From NCBI GenBank assembly GCA_003228105.1, contig QGNN01000017.1:1-35203 (forward strand): 35,203 nucleotides of DNA, given 5' to 3'. Below are positions 1 to 9,329 of this stretch, one piece after another; within the stretch, counting starts at the first letter, position 1; each line of letters opens with the position of its first letter. The notes below the pieces were generated by a model. It was not told the DNA's origin, made no database searches, and saw only the letters and a list, made by a program, of their open reading frames with translations. Source of the stretch: Chloroflexota bacterium. Lineage in GTDB: Bacteria > Chloroflexota > Dehalococcoidia > Lucifugimonadales > UBA826. The translations under genes were made by a program, and so were the position numbers.

Positions 1-351
1 AATTTAGGCCGAATTTGCCTGGAAGAAAAAGTGGAATCTCTGACCATATCTAACACGATACCGATTGCACATAATGGGCTTGCTGTTGGGCAAGGAGGGC
101 TTAGCGGAAGTCCTTTATTTGAAAATACTATAGCGATGGTTAAAACTTACCAAGCAGAATTCGGGGATAGCATAGAAATTAATGCCTGTGGAGGAATTTC
201 AAACGGATATCAAGCCTACGAGGCTTTAAAGGCAGGAGCCAGTTCGATCCAAATTCTCACCTCCCTTATCTATCAAGGACCTAGGGTTGTCCAAAGGATC
301 AATAAGGAGCTATCTGAACTTTTTACAAATAAAGGTGATCCTAGAAATTAA
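1..351 (+). CDS. pyrD: Dihydroorotate dehydrogenase (quinone-type), C-terminal fragment truncated by the window start
   Basis: Frame 1 is open from base 1 (NLGRICLEEKVESLTISNT...). DHODH C-terminal motifs are present: SNT, GGLSGSPLF, ACGGISNGYQAYEALKAGASSIQILTSLIYQGP. Confidence 0.9.
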   Translation, partial: NLGRICLEEKVESLTISNTIPIAHNGLAVGQGGLSGSPLFENTIAMVKTYQAEFGDSIEINACGGISNGYQAYEALKAGASSIQILTSLIYQGPRVVQRINKELSELFTNKGDPRN

Positions 352-1274
352 CTAGTCTTGCGCATCAACGAGTCTACGTCTGTCCTCAAGGGCATCGAAA
401 TTTGAGCACCCCTCTTGGTTGTTGCAAGTGCTCCAGCCGCGGAGCCCAGTTTGACAGCTGCATTAAGAGTTAAACCTTCAGATATTGCGACAGCCAACCC
501 TGCTGTAAAGGCGTCCCCAGCAGCTACGGAGTCAACACTTAGCACCCTCAAACTAGGTACGTGTATCAGTTCGTTTACTGATAAAAAAAAGAGTCCTTCA
601 CGGCCCATGGTAATAATACATATCGCCTGAGTAAGATCCTTCATTTTCAATAAAGCTGTATGAACAGATTTCACATTATTTAATTCACAATCTAGAAGTA
701 ATTCAGCTTCTCTTTGGTTAGGGGTAAGAAAATCTACTTTTCTTATAAGTTGATCAATGCCTCGTACAAATGGTGCTGGATCCCAAATTACGGGAACATT
801 ATTACGCTGTGCTATGTTCGCTGCCTCTAGGTTAATTTCAAGCGGCACTTCGTTTTGAAGCATCAAGCAGCTCGCACCGACTATACATTCCTGAAGGGAA
901 TTCAACTCAGCTTGACCACACATCATATTGGCACCAGATGACACAACAATAGTATTTTCAGACTTTGAATCTACCGTTATCAAAGCTATACCTGTACTGT
1001 GATTTAAATCTTTTTTTATGCGACTGACATCCACCGCTTCAAATTTCAGGTCTGTTAATACTTGTCCTGAGAAAACATCGGCTCCCACTCTTCCAATCAT
1101 TGTCACCTTTGCGCCTAATCTTGAGGCTGCAACTGCTTGATTGGCACCTTTACCGCCATTTTCAATAACAAATGACTCCGAAAAAATGGTTTCACCATCT
1201 TTAGGCAACTCCCCTACAGTTGAAATTAAATCAACATTTAGGCTGCCAAATACCACGAGATATGGAATCGACAT
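348..1274 (-). CDS. rbsK: PfkB-family carbohydrate kinase, ribokinase-like
   Basis: 308 aa. N-terminal VVFGSLNVDLIS, GGKGANQAVAASRLGA and C-terminal DSVAAGDAFTAGLAVAISEG (PfkB signature; ribokinase-like GGKGANQA). Confidence 0.88.
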   Translation of the reverse strand: MSIPYLVVFGSLNVDLISTVGELPKDGETIFSESFVIENGGKGANQAVAASRLGAKVTMIGRVGADVFSGQVLTDLKFEAVDVSRIKKDLNHSTGIALITVDSKSENTIVVSSGANMMCGQAELNSLQECIVGASCLMLQNEVPLEINLEAANIAQRNNVPVIWDPAPFVRGIDQLIRKVDFLTPNQREAELLLDCELNNVKSVHTALLKMKDLTQAICIITMGREGLFFLSVNELIHVPSLRVLSVDSVAAGDAFTAGLAVAISEGLTLNAAVKLGSAAGALATTKRGAQISMPLRTDVDSLMRKTS

Positions 1275-1279
1275 GCCTT

Positions 1280-2089
1280 CTATAAACCTATCTGATTCTT
1301 TGATAAAAGATCTTCTAAATAGACAGCCACACCGTCTTCATTCGGGCTTTTGGCCAGGTCATCACACACTTCAAAAACAACAGATTCTCCTCCAACCATT
1401 GCAACCCCTGTGCCGGCCCACTTAAGCATTTCTACGTCATTAAACCCATTTCCAAAAGCTATCACTTCTTCAACCTTCACATCAGTCTGGGAGCAAAGCC
1501 ATGCTAAAGCTTTATCCTTACCTGCATCGACACTAAGTATTTCGTAGAAATGTGGAAGTGAGCGGGTGGAGTACAGCTCAGCAGAATATTTTGATTTTAA
1601 ACTTAACTCTAATTCCGCCACCACCGCTGGGTTTCCAACTCCTAAGACACGATATAAATCTCTTCCGACTTCTTCCAAAGAATCGACTAGAAATATTTTT
1701 ACCCCATTTCGTTCTCCGTAGGCCTCAGCCCAGTCGCTCATTTCTTCAACATAGACATCGTCTCCTGCATAGCCCACTATCTCCACATCAGATTGGGCTA
1801 GTAATCGAACTGAAAGTGACACCTGATCGGGTGAAAGAAAACTCTCCCACACCTTTTTTTCTCCTTTATCGAAACTCACCAATGCACCTTGAAAAGACAC
1901 TATTGTGTCTATCATGGGGGCTTGTCGGAGAAAAATCAGAGCAGATTTTAGGCTCCTACCTGTGGCGACTGAAACCAGAGCGCCTCGGCTGGCGCATTCT
2001 TGCAATATTTCCAGCATGTAGGGCGAAATCGAAGAAGAGTCCCCTTTTAAGGTGCCATCAATATCAAGTGCAATAATCTTATATTTCAA
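1280..2089 (-). CDS. HAD-superfamily (Cof-type) hydrolase
   Basis: IIALDIDGTL (motif I), SVATGR (motif II), GKDKALAWL and IAFGNGFNDVEMLKWAGTGVAM (motif IV). The ORF track starts at 2173; a TTG at 2089 preceded by GGAGAAATTAAGGA gives the usual N-terminus. Confidence 0.85.
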   Translation of the reverse strand: MKYKIIALDIDGTLKGDSSSISPYMLEILQECASRGALVSVATGRSLKSALIFLRQAPMIDTIVSFQGALVSFDKGEKKVWESFLSPDQVSLSVRLLAQSDVEIVGYAGDDVYVEEMSDWAEAYGERNGVKIFLVDSLEEVGRDLYRVLGVGNPAVVAELELSLKSKYSAELYSTRSLPHFYEILSVDAGKDKALAWLCSQTDVKVEEVIAFGNGFNDVEMLKWAGTGVAMVGGESVVFEVCDDLAKSPNEDGVAVYLEDLLSKNQIGL

Positions 2090-2294
2090 ATCCTTAATTT
2101 CTCCGAAACTGAGATAGTCTGTGCTAAGATCACCGTGATTTTTGCTAATCCACATACAGGTATATTTATGCACATCACACCCAGATTAATACTATGGGCC
2201 TGTATTGCCCCCTTAGTAGTTTATTTGATAATACAGGCCTTTGGATAAAAATATAAATATCCACTGGATAAGAACAGTTGAGGGAGAAGATCAG

Positions 2295-3107
2295 TTGAGT
2301 GAAAAAAAAATCCTGATAACAGGGTTGGCAGGAAAAATAGGTGGAATAATCCGATCAAACTTATCACCTAAATACTCATTAAGTGGTCTTGACCTTAAAA
2401 AAGTACCGGGATTCCCTACCACTGTTGCTAATCTTTCAAATTTGGATGAAATAATGCCTGCCTTCCAAGGTATTAACACAGTTGTCCATTTGGCAGCAGA
2501 TCCGAACCATCAAGGTGATTGGGAAACCAATTTGGAAAACAACATAATAGGTACCCGGAACGTATATGAAGCTGCTCGCCTTTCAGGAGTAAAACGAATT
2601 GTTTTTGCCAGCAGTAATCATGCCCTGGGGTTTTATCCATTAAAGGATAATCCATATAAACAAATCTATGAGGGAGACTTCCGAAAAGTACGTCACCCAA
2701 TTATTCCTTTATCCACCAATCTGGTACGGCCCGACGGCTATTATGGGGTGAGCAAAGCATTCGGAGAATCCTTAGGTAGCTATTTCCATGACGAGTACGG
2801 AATGTCGGTTATATGCATGCGCATAGGATGGGTGATGGAACCAGACGATCCTACCTTTGCACCGTCCGCCCTGTCTTTATGGATGAGTCATAAAGACACG
2901 GCCAGTCTGATCGCCTGCAGCATAGATGCACCAGAGTCTGTGGGATTTGCTATCGTCTACGGGATGTCAGATAACATTTATGGGATATGGGATATGGAAG
3001 AAGGGCGAAAAACAATAGGCTTTGAACCTGAAGATAACGCAGGTACGCAATGGGCTCCATCAAAAAACCAGTCTTCAGTCATGAAGTCTAGAGACCCACA
3101 AGAATGA
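2295..3107 (+). CDS. NAD-dependent epimerase/dehydratase (extended SDR, uronate-dehydrogenase-like)
   Basis: KKILITGLAGKIGGIIRSNL nucleotide-binding motif, VVHLAADPN, RIVFASSNHALGFYP, YYGVSKAFGE (YxxxK). TTG start at 2295 after AGGGAGA; the ORF track start at 2241 is upstream and in frame. Confidence 0.8.
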   Translation: MSEKKILITGLAGKIGGIIRSNLSPKYSLSGLDLKKVPGFPTTVANLSNLDEIMPAFQGINTVVHLAADPNHQGDWETNLENNIIGTRNVYEAARLSGVKRIVFASSNHALGFYPLKDNPYKQIYEGDFRKVRHPIIPLSTNLVRPDGYYGVSKAFGESLGSYFHDEYGMSVICMRIGWVMEPDDPTFAPSALSLWMSHKDTASLIACSIDAPESVGFAIVYGMSDNIYGIWDMEEGRKTIGFEPEDNAGTQWAPSKNQSSVMKSRDPQE

Positions 3108-3131
3108 TTGATTGCAAAGGGAGAAAAGGAA

Positions 3132-4217
3132 ATGAAAATACAGAGATTTGAAACTGGTGTCGTCAGCCTGCCTAGAGAGGAAGGCCCTCTGTCAGGAGGG
3201 GTTGGAAGTAGAGCAGAATTTATAACTATAAAGATCATTACCGATGACGGTATTGAGGGAATAGGCTACTCAGGGTTCGCGAGTTCAATAATGGTAAAGG
3301 CATTGAAAGAAACCGTTGATGCATTGCTTGAACAGATTATTGGAGAAGACCCCAGGCGAGTAGAACATATTAATACTTATCTGAGAAATCTGGCAGGAGG
3401 TGGGGCTCCGGCGGGCCTTGTGACGCGAGGAGTTTCAGGAATTGATGTTGCCCTATGGGATATTAAAGGTAAAGCTGCGTCAGAACCCGTACACAGATTA
3501 CTCGGAGGATTCAGAGATACTGTGCCAACTTATGCCAGCGGTTATTTATGGCGGACGTTCGACTTGGGCCGGTTAGAAAGTACAAGTAAAGAACTTGTAT
3601 CTCAGGGTTTCAAGGCGATGAAGTTTCGCATGGGAGCTGAAGATAGTGCTCAGAAAGAAATTGCTAGAATGGAAACGATGAGAAATTCGGTGGGTCCGGA
3701 CATTACTGTCATGCTGGACATCAATCAAGGCTGGGACGTCAACACCGCTATTTCCATAGGGAGAGAACTTGCAGCATATAATCTTTTTTGGCTAGAAGAC
3801 CCAATCAACCATCAGGATTTTGAGGGTTTATCCCGCATCGCCGATGCCCTAGACACGCCAATTGCAGCTGGAGAATACCATTACGGGGTAGAGCCATTTA
3901 GGACTCAATTAGAACGAAGATCAATCGATATTGTGATGGTAGATTTACTCAGGGTCGGAGGTATAACGCAATGGATGAAAGCAGCTCATCTTGCCGAGGC
4001 TTACAATTTACCAGTTGTCACACATTTGGCAACCGAGATTTTGATGCACTGTTTGGCTGCTTGCCCGAATGGTACATATGTGGAGCACATGCCATGGACC
4101 TTTGCCATGTTCAATGAGGAACCCGAGATTGTCGGAGGGGAAATTGTCTTACCCCAAACCCCTGGATTAGGACTGTCATTTAACGAAGATAATTTGCGAA
4201 AATTTGCGGTTTCTTGA
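3132..4217 (+). CDS. Enolase-superfamily (mandelate racemase/muconate lactonizing enzyme-like) protein 1
   Basis: GVSGIDVALWDIKGKAASEPVHRLLGG, MKFRMG (KxR on barrel strand 2), VMLDINQGW / FWLEDP / AAGEYHYG metal ligands, VVTHLATE His. ATG at 3132 with upstream purine-rich RBS. Confidence 0.9.
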   Translation: MKIQRFETGVVSLPREEGPLSGGVGSRAEFITIKIITDDGIEGIGYSGFASSIMVKALKETVDALLEQIIGEDPRRVEHINTYLRNLAGGGAPAGLVTRGVSGIDVALWDIKGKAASEPVHRLLGGFRDTVPTYASGYLWRTFDLGRLESTSKELVSQGFKAMKFRMGAEDSAQKEIARMETMRNSVGPDITVMLDINQGWDVNTAISIGRELAAYNLFWLEDPINHQDFEGLSRIADALDTPIAAGEYHYGVEPFRTQLERRSIDIVMVDLLRVGGITQWMKAAHLAEAYNLPVVTHLATEILMHCLAACPNGTYVEHMPWTFAMFNEEPEIVGGEIVLPQTPGLGLSFNEDNLRKFAVS

Positions 4218-4334
4218 TTTTCAAGGGTACCTAACAATAATTTCATGCCTACTTAGACCAAAGCAGTATGGTAAACTGAGGGGTGGATTTATACCTCGGT
4301 TTTCACTTTTTAGAATCTCTGAAGGAGTTTTGTA

Positions 4335-6614
4335 TTGGCAACGCATACACCAACAAATTACAGCGTTATTGGAAAGAGACCTATCCGTCACGATGGAGCA
4401 GATAAAGTTACAGGAAAAGCTCAATATGGGGCGGATTTAAACCTACCTAGAATGTTATTTGGCAAGGTTTTACGAAGTCCGCACGCACATGCCCGTATTA
4501 AGTCGATAGATCTCTCTGCAGCCCTTGCTCACCCGGACGTCAAGGCTATAGTCACTTCCAGTGACTTATCTCCTTTGCCCGATAAACCTGCAGAGGTTGG
4601 TGAAGATCTATATGCGAATATGAAATATGTGAGAGATAGAATTTTAGCTTCTGATAAAGTTTTATTCAAAGGCCACCCCATAGCAGCCATCGCTGCTACT
4701 GGGCTTCATGACGCAGAAGAACTTTTATCTTTGATAAAAGTGGAATATGAAGTTCTGGAATCAGTGACAGATGTCGAATCTGCGATGGCTGAAAATGCTC
4801 CCATTCTCCATGACACTATTAAATTTGCCTCGATGTCAGGGAACGAAGTTCATAACTCCAACATTGCTAGTCACGACCAATACATACTCGGTGATATAGA
4901 TCAGGGGTTTAAAAAGGCAGACCTGACCATTGAAAGAGAATATCGCACTAAAACAGTTCATCAGGGTTATATCGAACCACAAAACGGTACAGCTTCCTGG
5001 AGATCAGATGGGCACGTTACTATTTGGTGCAGCAGCCAAGGACATTTTGGGATTAGAGATCAAGTCTCCACTGTACTAGGCATGCCTGTATCAAAAGTAA
5101 CTATAGTACCGATGGAAATCGGCGGCGGTTTCGGAGGGAAGCTTCCATGCTACTTGGAACCATTAGCCGCCCTTCTATCCAAAAAAACTGGCAACCCAGT
5201 TAAGATGTTCATGACACGATCCGAAGTTATTGAGGCATCTGGGCCAACATCTGGAAGTTTTGTTAGGGTGAAGATAGGTGTCACAAATGACGGAAAAATT
5301 ACTGCTGCCCAAGGTTATCTTGCTTTTGAAGCAGGAGCATTCCCAGGCTCTCCCATAGGAGGGGCTACAGCATGTATGCTTTCCCCTTATGACATCGAGA
5401 ATCTACAGTTGGATGGATATGATGTGGTCGACAACAAACCGAAAACTACAGCATATCGAGCGCCCGGGGCTCCAATAGGCGCCTTAGCGGTAGAAACTAT
5501 TATGGACGAGATCGCGGAGAAGCTAAAAATTGACCCTGTGGATCTGCGATTATTGAATGCTGCCAAGGAAGGAACGAGAAGATCAGACGGGGTTGTCAAC
5601 GGTAAAATTGGAATGATTGAGCTTTCGGAGATTGTAAAAAATCATGAGCATTACCAAACACCATTGGAAAAAGTTGGAGGTAAGTTAAAAGGAAGAGGGA
5701 TAGCTTTCGGGTACTGGAGAAATAACACCGGACCCGCGGCATGCGTTGCTACTGTTACACCGGATGGAGTAGTCAATCTATCCGAAGGTTCTGTTGATGT
5801 CGGAGGTTCCAGAACTGCAATATCACAGCAACTTGCCGAGGTTCTCTCCATACCTGTGGAAGACGTCAACCCACAAGTTGCAGATACTGATTCCATAGGA
5901 TATACATCAGTAACCGGTGGCAGTGGGGTTGCTTTCAAATCTGGGTGGGCTGCATTTGAAGCGGCACAAGAAGTTAAAAAAGAAATGTTAAAAAGAGCTA
6001 GTTTGGTATGGGACGCGAAGGAAGAGGAAATTGAATATACTAACGGAATTGCCCAACACAAATCCGATCCTGAGCTCAAACTGACTTTTAAGGAAATTGC
6101 AGCCGCTTCAAATGGGACAGGTGGACCCATTGTTGGTAGTGCCGGAGTCAACCCCAGCGGCGTCGGAGGATCATTCGCGGCAATGCTGGTAGACGTAGAA
6201 GTAGATGGGGAAACTGGCAAGACGACAATCCTTCGCTGCACTCCTTTCACCGACGTAGGCAAGGCAATTCATCCAGATTACGTGGAAGGCCAAATACAGG
6301 GAGGTACAGCACAAGGTATCGGCTGGGCTTTAAACGAGGAGTATTTTATGAGTGACGACGGTAAAGTCATGAATTCAAGTCTTTTAGATTACAGAATGCC
6401 CACAAGTTTGGACCTGCCCATGATAGATTCTGTGATCGTAGAGGTATTCAATCCTGGGCACCCTTTCGGTGTGAGAGGGGTAGGAGAATCCCCTCTAGTA
6501 CCATCGCTCGCTGCAATGGCCAATGCTGTATCTGATGCCATCGGAGTGAGAATGCGGGAATTACCAATGTCTCCTACAGCCGTAAAAAAGGCCATAGATG
6601 ACGCAAAACTTTAA
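4335..6614 (+). CDS. Xanthine-dehydrogenase family molybdopterin-binding large subunit (aldehyde oxidase/CoxL-like superfamily)
   Basis: 759 aa. IRHDGADKVTGKAQYGADLNLPRMLFGKVLRSPHAHARI, GGGFGGKL, TTAYRAPGAP active-site loop region, GVRGVGESP near the C-terminus. TTG start with GAAGGAG 7 nt upstream. Confidence 0.92.
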   Translation: MATHTPTNYSVIGKRPIRHDGADKVTGKAQYGADLNLPRMLFGKVLRSPHAHARIKSIDLSAALAHPDVKAIVTSSDLSPLPDKPAEVGEDLYANMKYVRDRILASDKVLFKGHPIAAIAATGLHDAEELLSLIKVEYEVLESVTDVESAMAENAPILHDTIKFASMSGNEVHNSNIASHDQYILGDIDQGFKKADLTIEREYRTKTVHQGYIEPQNGTASWRSDGHVTIWCSSQGHFGIRDQVSTVLGMPVSKVTIVPMEIGGGFGGKLPCYLEPLAALLSKKTGNPVKMFMTRSEVIEASGPTSGSFVRVKIGVTNDGKITAAQGYLAFEAGAFPGSPIGGATACMLSPYDIENLQLDGYDVVDNKPKTTAYRAPGAPIGALAVETIMDEIAEKLKIDPVDLRLLNAAKEGTRRSDGVVNGKIGMIELSEIVKNHEHYQTPLEKVGGKLKGRGIAFGYWRNNTGPAACVATVTPDGVVNLSEGSVDVGGSRTAISQQLAEVLSIPVEDVNPQVADTDSIGYTSVTGGSGVAFKSGWAAFEAAQEVKKEMLKRASLVWDAKEEEIEYTNGIAQHKSDPELKLTFKEIAAASNGTGGPIVGSAGVNPSGVGGSFAAMLVDVEVDGETGKTTILRCTPFTDVGKAIHPDYVEGQIQGGTAQGIGWALNEEYFMSDDGKVMNSSLLDYRMPTSLDLPMIDSVIVEVFNPGHPFGVRGVGESPLVPSLAAMANAVSDAIGVRMRELPMSPTAVKKAIDDAKL

Positions 6615-6676
6615 GTTCAGAGCTATATTTAATATCATTTAAAGTATGAACCAAAAGAAATTAACGAGGTTTAATA

Positions 6677-8278
6677 ATGCCAAAACAATTCCAATTTAAA
6701 GAAGATGCCCGATCTCAGTTGATGAAAGGTATCGATCTTGTCGCCCGCACCGTGGGGATAACTTTAGGACCTAATGGTCGACATGTAATCCTAGAAAAGG
6801 AGTTCGGGCCTCCTCAGGTATGTAGTGATGGAGTAACCATTGCCAAAGAGATCAACCTACCAGAACCATTCCCCAATATGGGCGCACAGTTGCTCAAAGA
6901 AGCCGCCTCGAAAACAAATGACGATGTCGGAGATGGTACAACCACCTCAACTATTTTAGCCCAGGCTATATTAAAGAACGGTTTCAAGAATATAGCGGCA
7001 GGTGCTGACCCCATGGCCTTAAAAAGAGGTATTGACAAAGTAGTCGACGTAATAGCAAAAGAATTAATAAATGTCTCAAAAGATGTTACCGGAGACGAAC
7101 AGATTGCTCAGGTAGCCGTACTCTCAGCACATGATGAGAAAATGGGCCAATTGATAGGCCAAGTGATGAGTAAGGTTGGAAAAGACGGCGTCGTCACTGT
7201 TGAAGAATCACCCGGCCTAGACTATGAAGTTGAGTATGTAGAAGGCATGGAAATAGACCGCGGATATTTGTCTCCTTATTTCGTGACTGATCAGGACAGA
7301 ATGGTCACAGAGCTTAATGAGCCGTACATCCTTATTACTTCTGAAAAAATAACCAGTCTGGAAGAATTACTCCCATTTCTTGAAAAGTTTAGTGCTGTCG
7401 GCAGAGAACTAGTCCTGATAGCTGAAGATATAGAGGAGCAGGCGCTGGCAACACTTGTTGTAAACAAAATGAAAGGGACACTAAATTGCCTTGGGGTAAA
7501 AGCTCCTGCCTTTGGGGATAGAAGAAAAGCGATTCTCGAGGATATGTCCATTCTTTTTGGTGGGACTGTCATAAGTAGCGAAACAGGTAGGAATCTTAAC
7601 TCTATCGAAATTTCAGACCTGGGAAGATGCAGAAGAGTCATATCCACCAAGGACTCCACCACTTTTGTAGAAGGGAGTGGAGAGGCGAGCCTTATCGATG
7701 CAAGAGTTAGCAATATAAAGTCTCAAGCTCAAGAAACTAAATCTGATTATGATCGCGAAAAATTGGAAGAGCGTGCAGCAAAGCTATCTGGTGGTGTATC
7801 TATAATAAAAGTCGGAGCTTCAACGGAAATTGAATTGAAGGAAAAGAAACAAAGGGTAGAAGATGCCTTATCCGCTACTCGAGCAGCTATGGCAGAGGGA
7901 ATACTCCCTGGAGGCGGCACCTCACTTATTCGAATCGCCGCTGATTTACGTGCCAATTACTCAGATAGCTCCGACGAGGCGACTGGGGCCAGAATTGTGT
8001 TGGATTCTGTAGATGCCCCTGTTGTCCTTCTGGTACAAAATGCCGGGTTTAGTGGCGCTGTAGTACTGGAGGCCATCAAACAAGGAAGTGGCGACTATGG
8101 GTTTGATGCTGAAAATAATAGGTATGGGAGTATGTATGAATTCGGTGTAATAGACCCCGTGAAGGTCACCAGGTCAGCTCTTGAAAATGCTGCAAGTATA
8201 GCTGGTATGGTCCTAACCACAGAATCTCTTGTTACAGAGCTGGACCCTCCTAAATTACCCGCACCATTTGACGACTAA
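6677..8278 (+). CDS. groEL: Chaperonin GroEL (60 kDa)
   Basis: 533 aa. ITLGPNGRHVILEKEFG, TNDDVGDGTTTSTILAQAI, DALSATRAAMAEGILPGGGTSL, ALENAASIAGMVLTTESLV. The C-terminus ends PPKLPAPFDD, with no GGM tail. Confidence 0.96.
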   Translation: MPKQFQFKEDARSQLMKGIDLVARTVGITLGPNGRHVILEKEFGPPQVCSDGVTIAKEINLPEPFPNMGAQLLKEAASKTNDDVGDGTTTSTILAQAILKNGFKNIAAGADPMALKRGIDKVVDVIAKELINVSKDVTGDEQIAQVAVLSAHDEKMGQLIGQVMSKVGKDGVVTVEESPGLDYEVEYVEGMEIDRGYLSPYFVTDQDRMVTELNEPYILITSEKITSLEELLPFLEKFSAVGRELVLIAEDIEEQALATLVVNKMKGTLNCLGVKAPAFGDRRKAILEDMSILFGGTVISSETGRNLNSIEISDLGRCRRVISTKDSTTFVEGSGEASLIDARVSNIKSQAQETKSDYDREKLEERAAKLSGGVSIIKVGASTEIELKEKKQRVEDALSATRAAMAEGILPGGGTSLIRIAADLRANYSDSSDEATGARIVLDSVDAPVVLLVQNAGFSGAVVLEAIKQGSGDYGFDAENNRYGSMYEFGVIDPVKVTRSALENAASIAGMVLTTESLVTELDPPKLPAPFDD

Positions 8279-8294
8279 TTTTTAATTCTCGACA

Positions 8295-8315
8295 GGGCGG
8301 ATTAAAAAACCGCCC
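8295..8315 (+). other. Intergenic inverted repeat (possible RNA hairpin) between groEL and the ABC ATPase gene
   Basis: GGGCGG - ATTAAAAAA - CCGCCC, a perfect 6-bp G/C stem. No T-tract follows on either strand, so this is not a classical intrinsic terminator. Confidence 0.4.
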
Positions 8316-8330
8316 CAAAGGGAAAACCCT

Positions 8331-9329
8331 ATGCCAACCGATAAAGACATTGAAACCCCTATAGACCCGAACGTTACTATTTCCGTGGAAATGGTGAGTA
8401 AAAACTTCGGGCCTCATAAGGCTGTATCCAACTTATCCTTCTCGATCAAAAGAGGTGAGATTGTCGGGTTTCTTGGCCCGAATGGTGCCGGTAAGACAAC
8501 CACCATGAGACTGTTGACTTCCTACTACACTCCAGACACCGGTAAAGTGCTTATTAACGGAATAGACAATTCAGAGAACGATTTAGAAACCAGAAAAAGC
8601 ATTGGATATTTAGCAGAAAACAATCCCTTGTATGAAGATTTATTAGTCAGTGAATATCTCGATTTTATAGCGGACCTAAGGGGACTTTCAGGCAATGAAA
8701 GAACCCACAACTTGGAACAAACCGTCGAAGAAGCCGGCTTACAAGAGGTTTTCTATCGGCCTATAAGTGAACTTTCCAAAGGATATCACCAAAGGGTTGG
8801 ACTGGCAGGTGCAATAATTCATCGCCCTTCCATTCTGATACTGGACGAACCTACAGAAGGGTTAGACCCAAACCAACGTTTATCAATGAGGGATCTAATC
8901 AAGTCTTTGGGTCAAGAACGGACTGTTTTAGTAACAACTCACGTCATGCAAGAAGTGGAAAATACTTGTGAGAGAGTTCTCCTTATAAACAGAGGTGAAC
9001 TTGTTGCCGACAGCCCAGTCGATGAAATCTTCCAACTTACCCCTGGCCTCAGAAAAATATATGTTGAGGCAGAAGGCAATCAGATTGAATCTGGCCTTGC
9101 ATCTCTAGATGCAGTGGAATCCGTAGAAAGATTGGAACCTGTCGGTAAAAGGAAAAGATATATAGTTAATTTGTCAGGCTCTGAAGATCCGAGACCCGAT
9201 ATCTTTCGTTTAGCGACCATTCAAGAATGGGTTTTGTGGGAACTGCATGAAGAACGTATACACCTTGAGAATGTGTTCCATTCCCTCACATCAGAAAATG
9301 AGGCCGAGAGGACGTTACAGGGATCATGA
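8331..9329 (+). CDS. ABC transporter ATP-binding protein (GldA/CcmA-like)
   Basis: Walker A GPNGAGKTT, signature ELSKGYHQRVGLAGA, Walker B SILILDEPTEGLD, H-loop TTHV. Confidence 0.93.
   Translation: MPTDKDIETPIDPNVTISVEMVSKNFGPHKAVSNLSFSIKRGEIVGFLGPNGAGKTTTMRLLTSYYTPDTGKVLINGIDNSENDLETRKSIGYLAENNPLYEDLLVSEYLDFIADLRGLSGNERTHNLEQTVEEAGLQEVFYRPISELSKGYHQRVGLAGAIIHRPSILILDEPTEGLDPNQRLSMRDLIKSLGQERTVLVTTHVMQEVENTCERVLLINRGELVADSPVDEIFQLTPGLRKIYVEAEGNQIESGLASLDAVESVERLEPVGKRKRYIVNLSGSEDPRPDIFRLATIQEWVLWELHEERIHLENVFHSLTSENEAERTLQGS

Noticed and set aside
1552-2076. 174-aa plus-strand ORF opposite the HAD hydrolase
   Set aside because: Shadow ORF; the minus-strand HAD motifs are convincing.
5651-6262. 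203-aa minus-strand ORF opposite the molybdenum hydroxylase gene
   Set aside because: Low-complexity Ser/Pro/Thr translation typical of the antisense frame of a conserved CDS; the + strand product is clearly real.
4335-6614. Annotation as form-I CO dehydrogenase coxL
   Set aside because: Active-site region reads AYRAPGAP, not AYxCSFR, and there are no coxM/coxS neighbours.
7291-7713. 140-aa minus-strand ORF opposite groEL
   Set aside because: Antisense shadow of groEL with no recognisable motif.
8295-8315. Classical Rho-independent terminator after groEL
   Set aside because: The stem is present, but no T-tract follows it on either strand.
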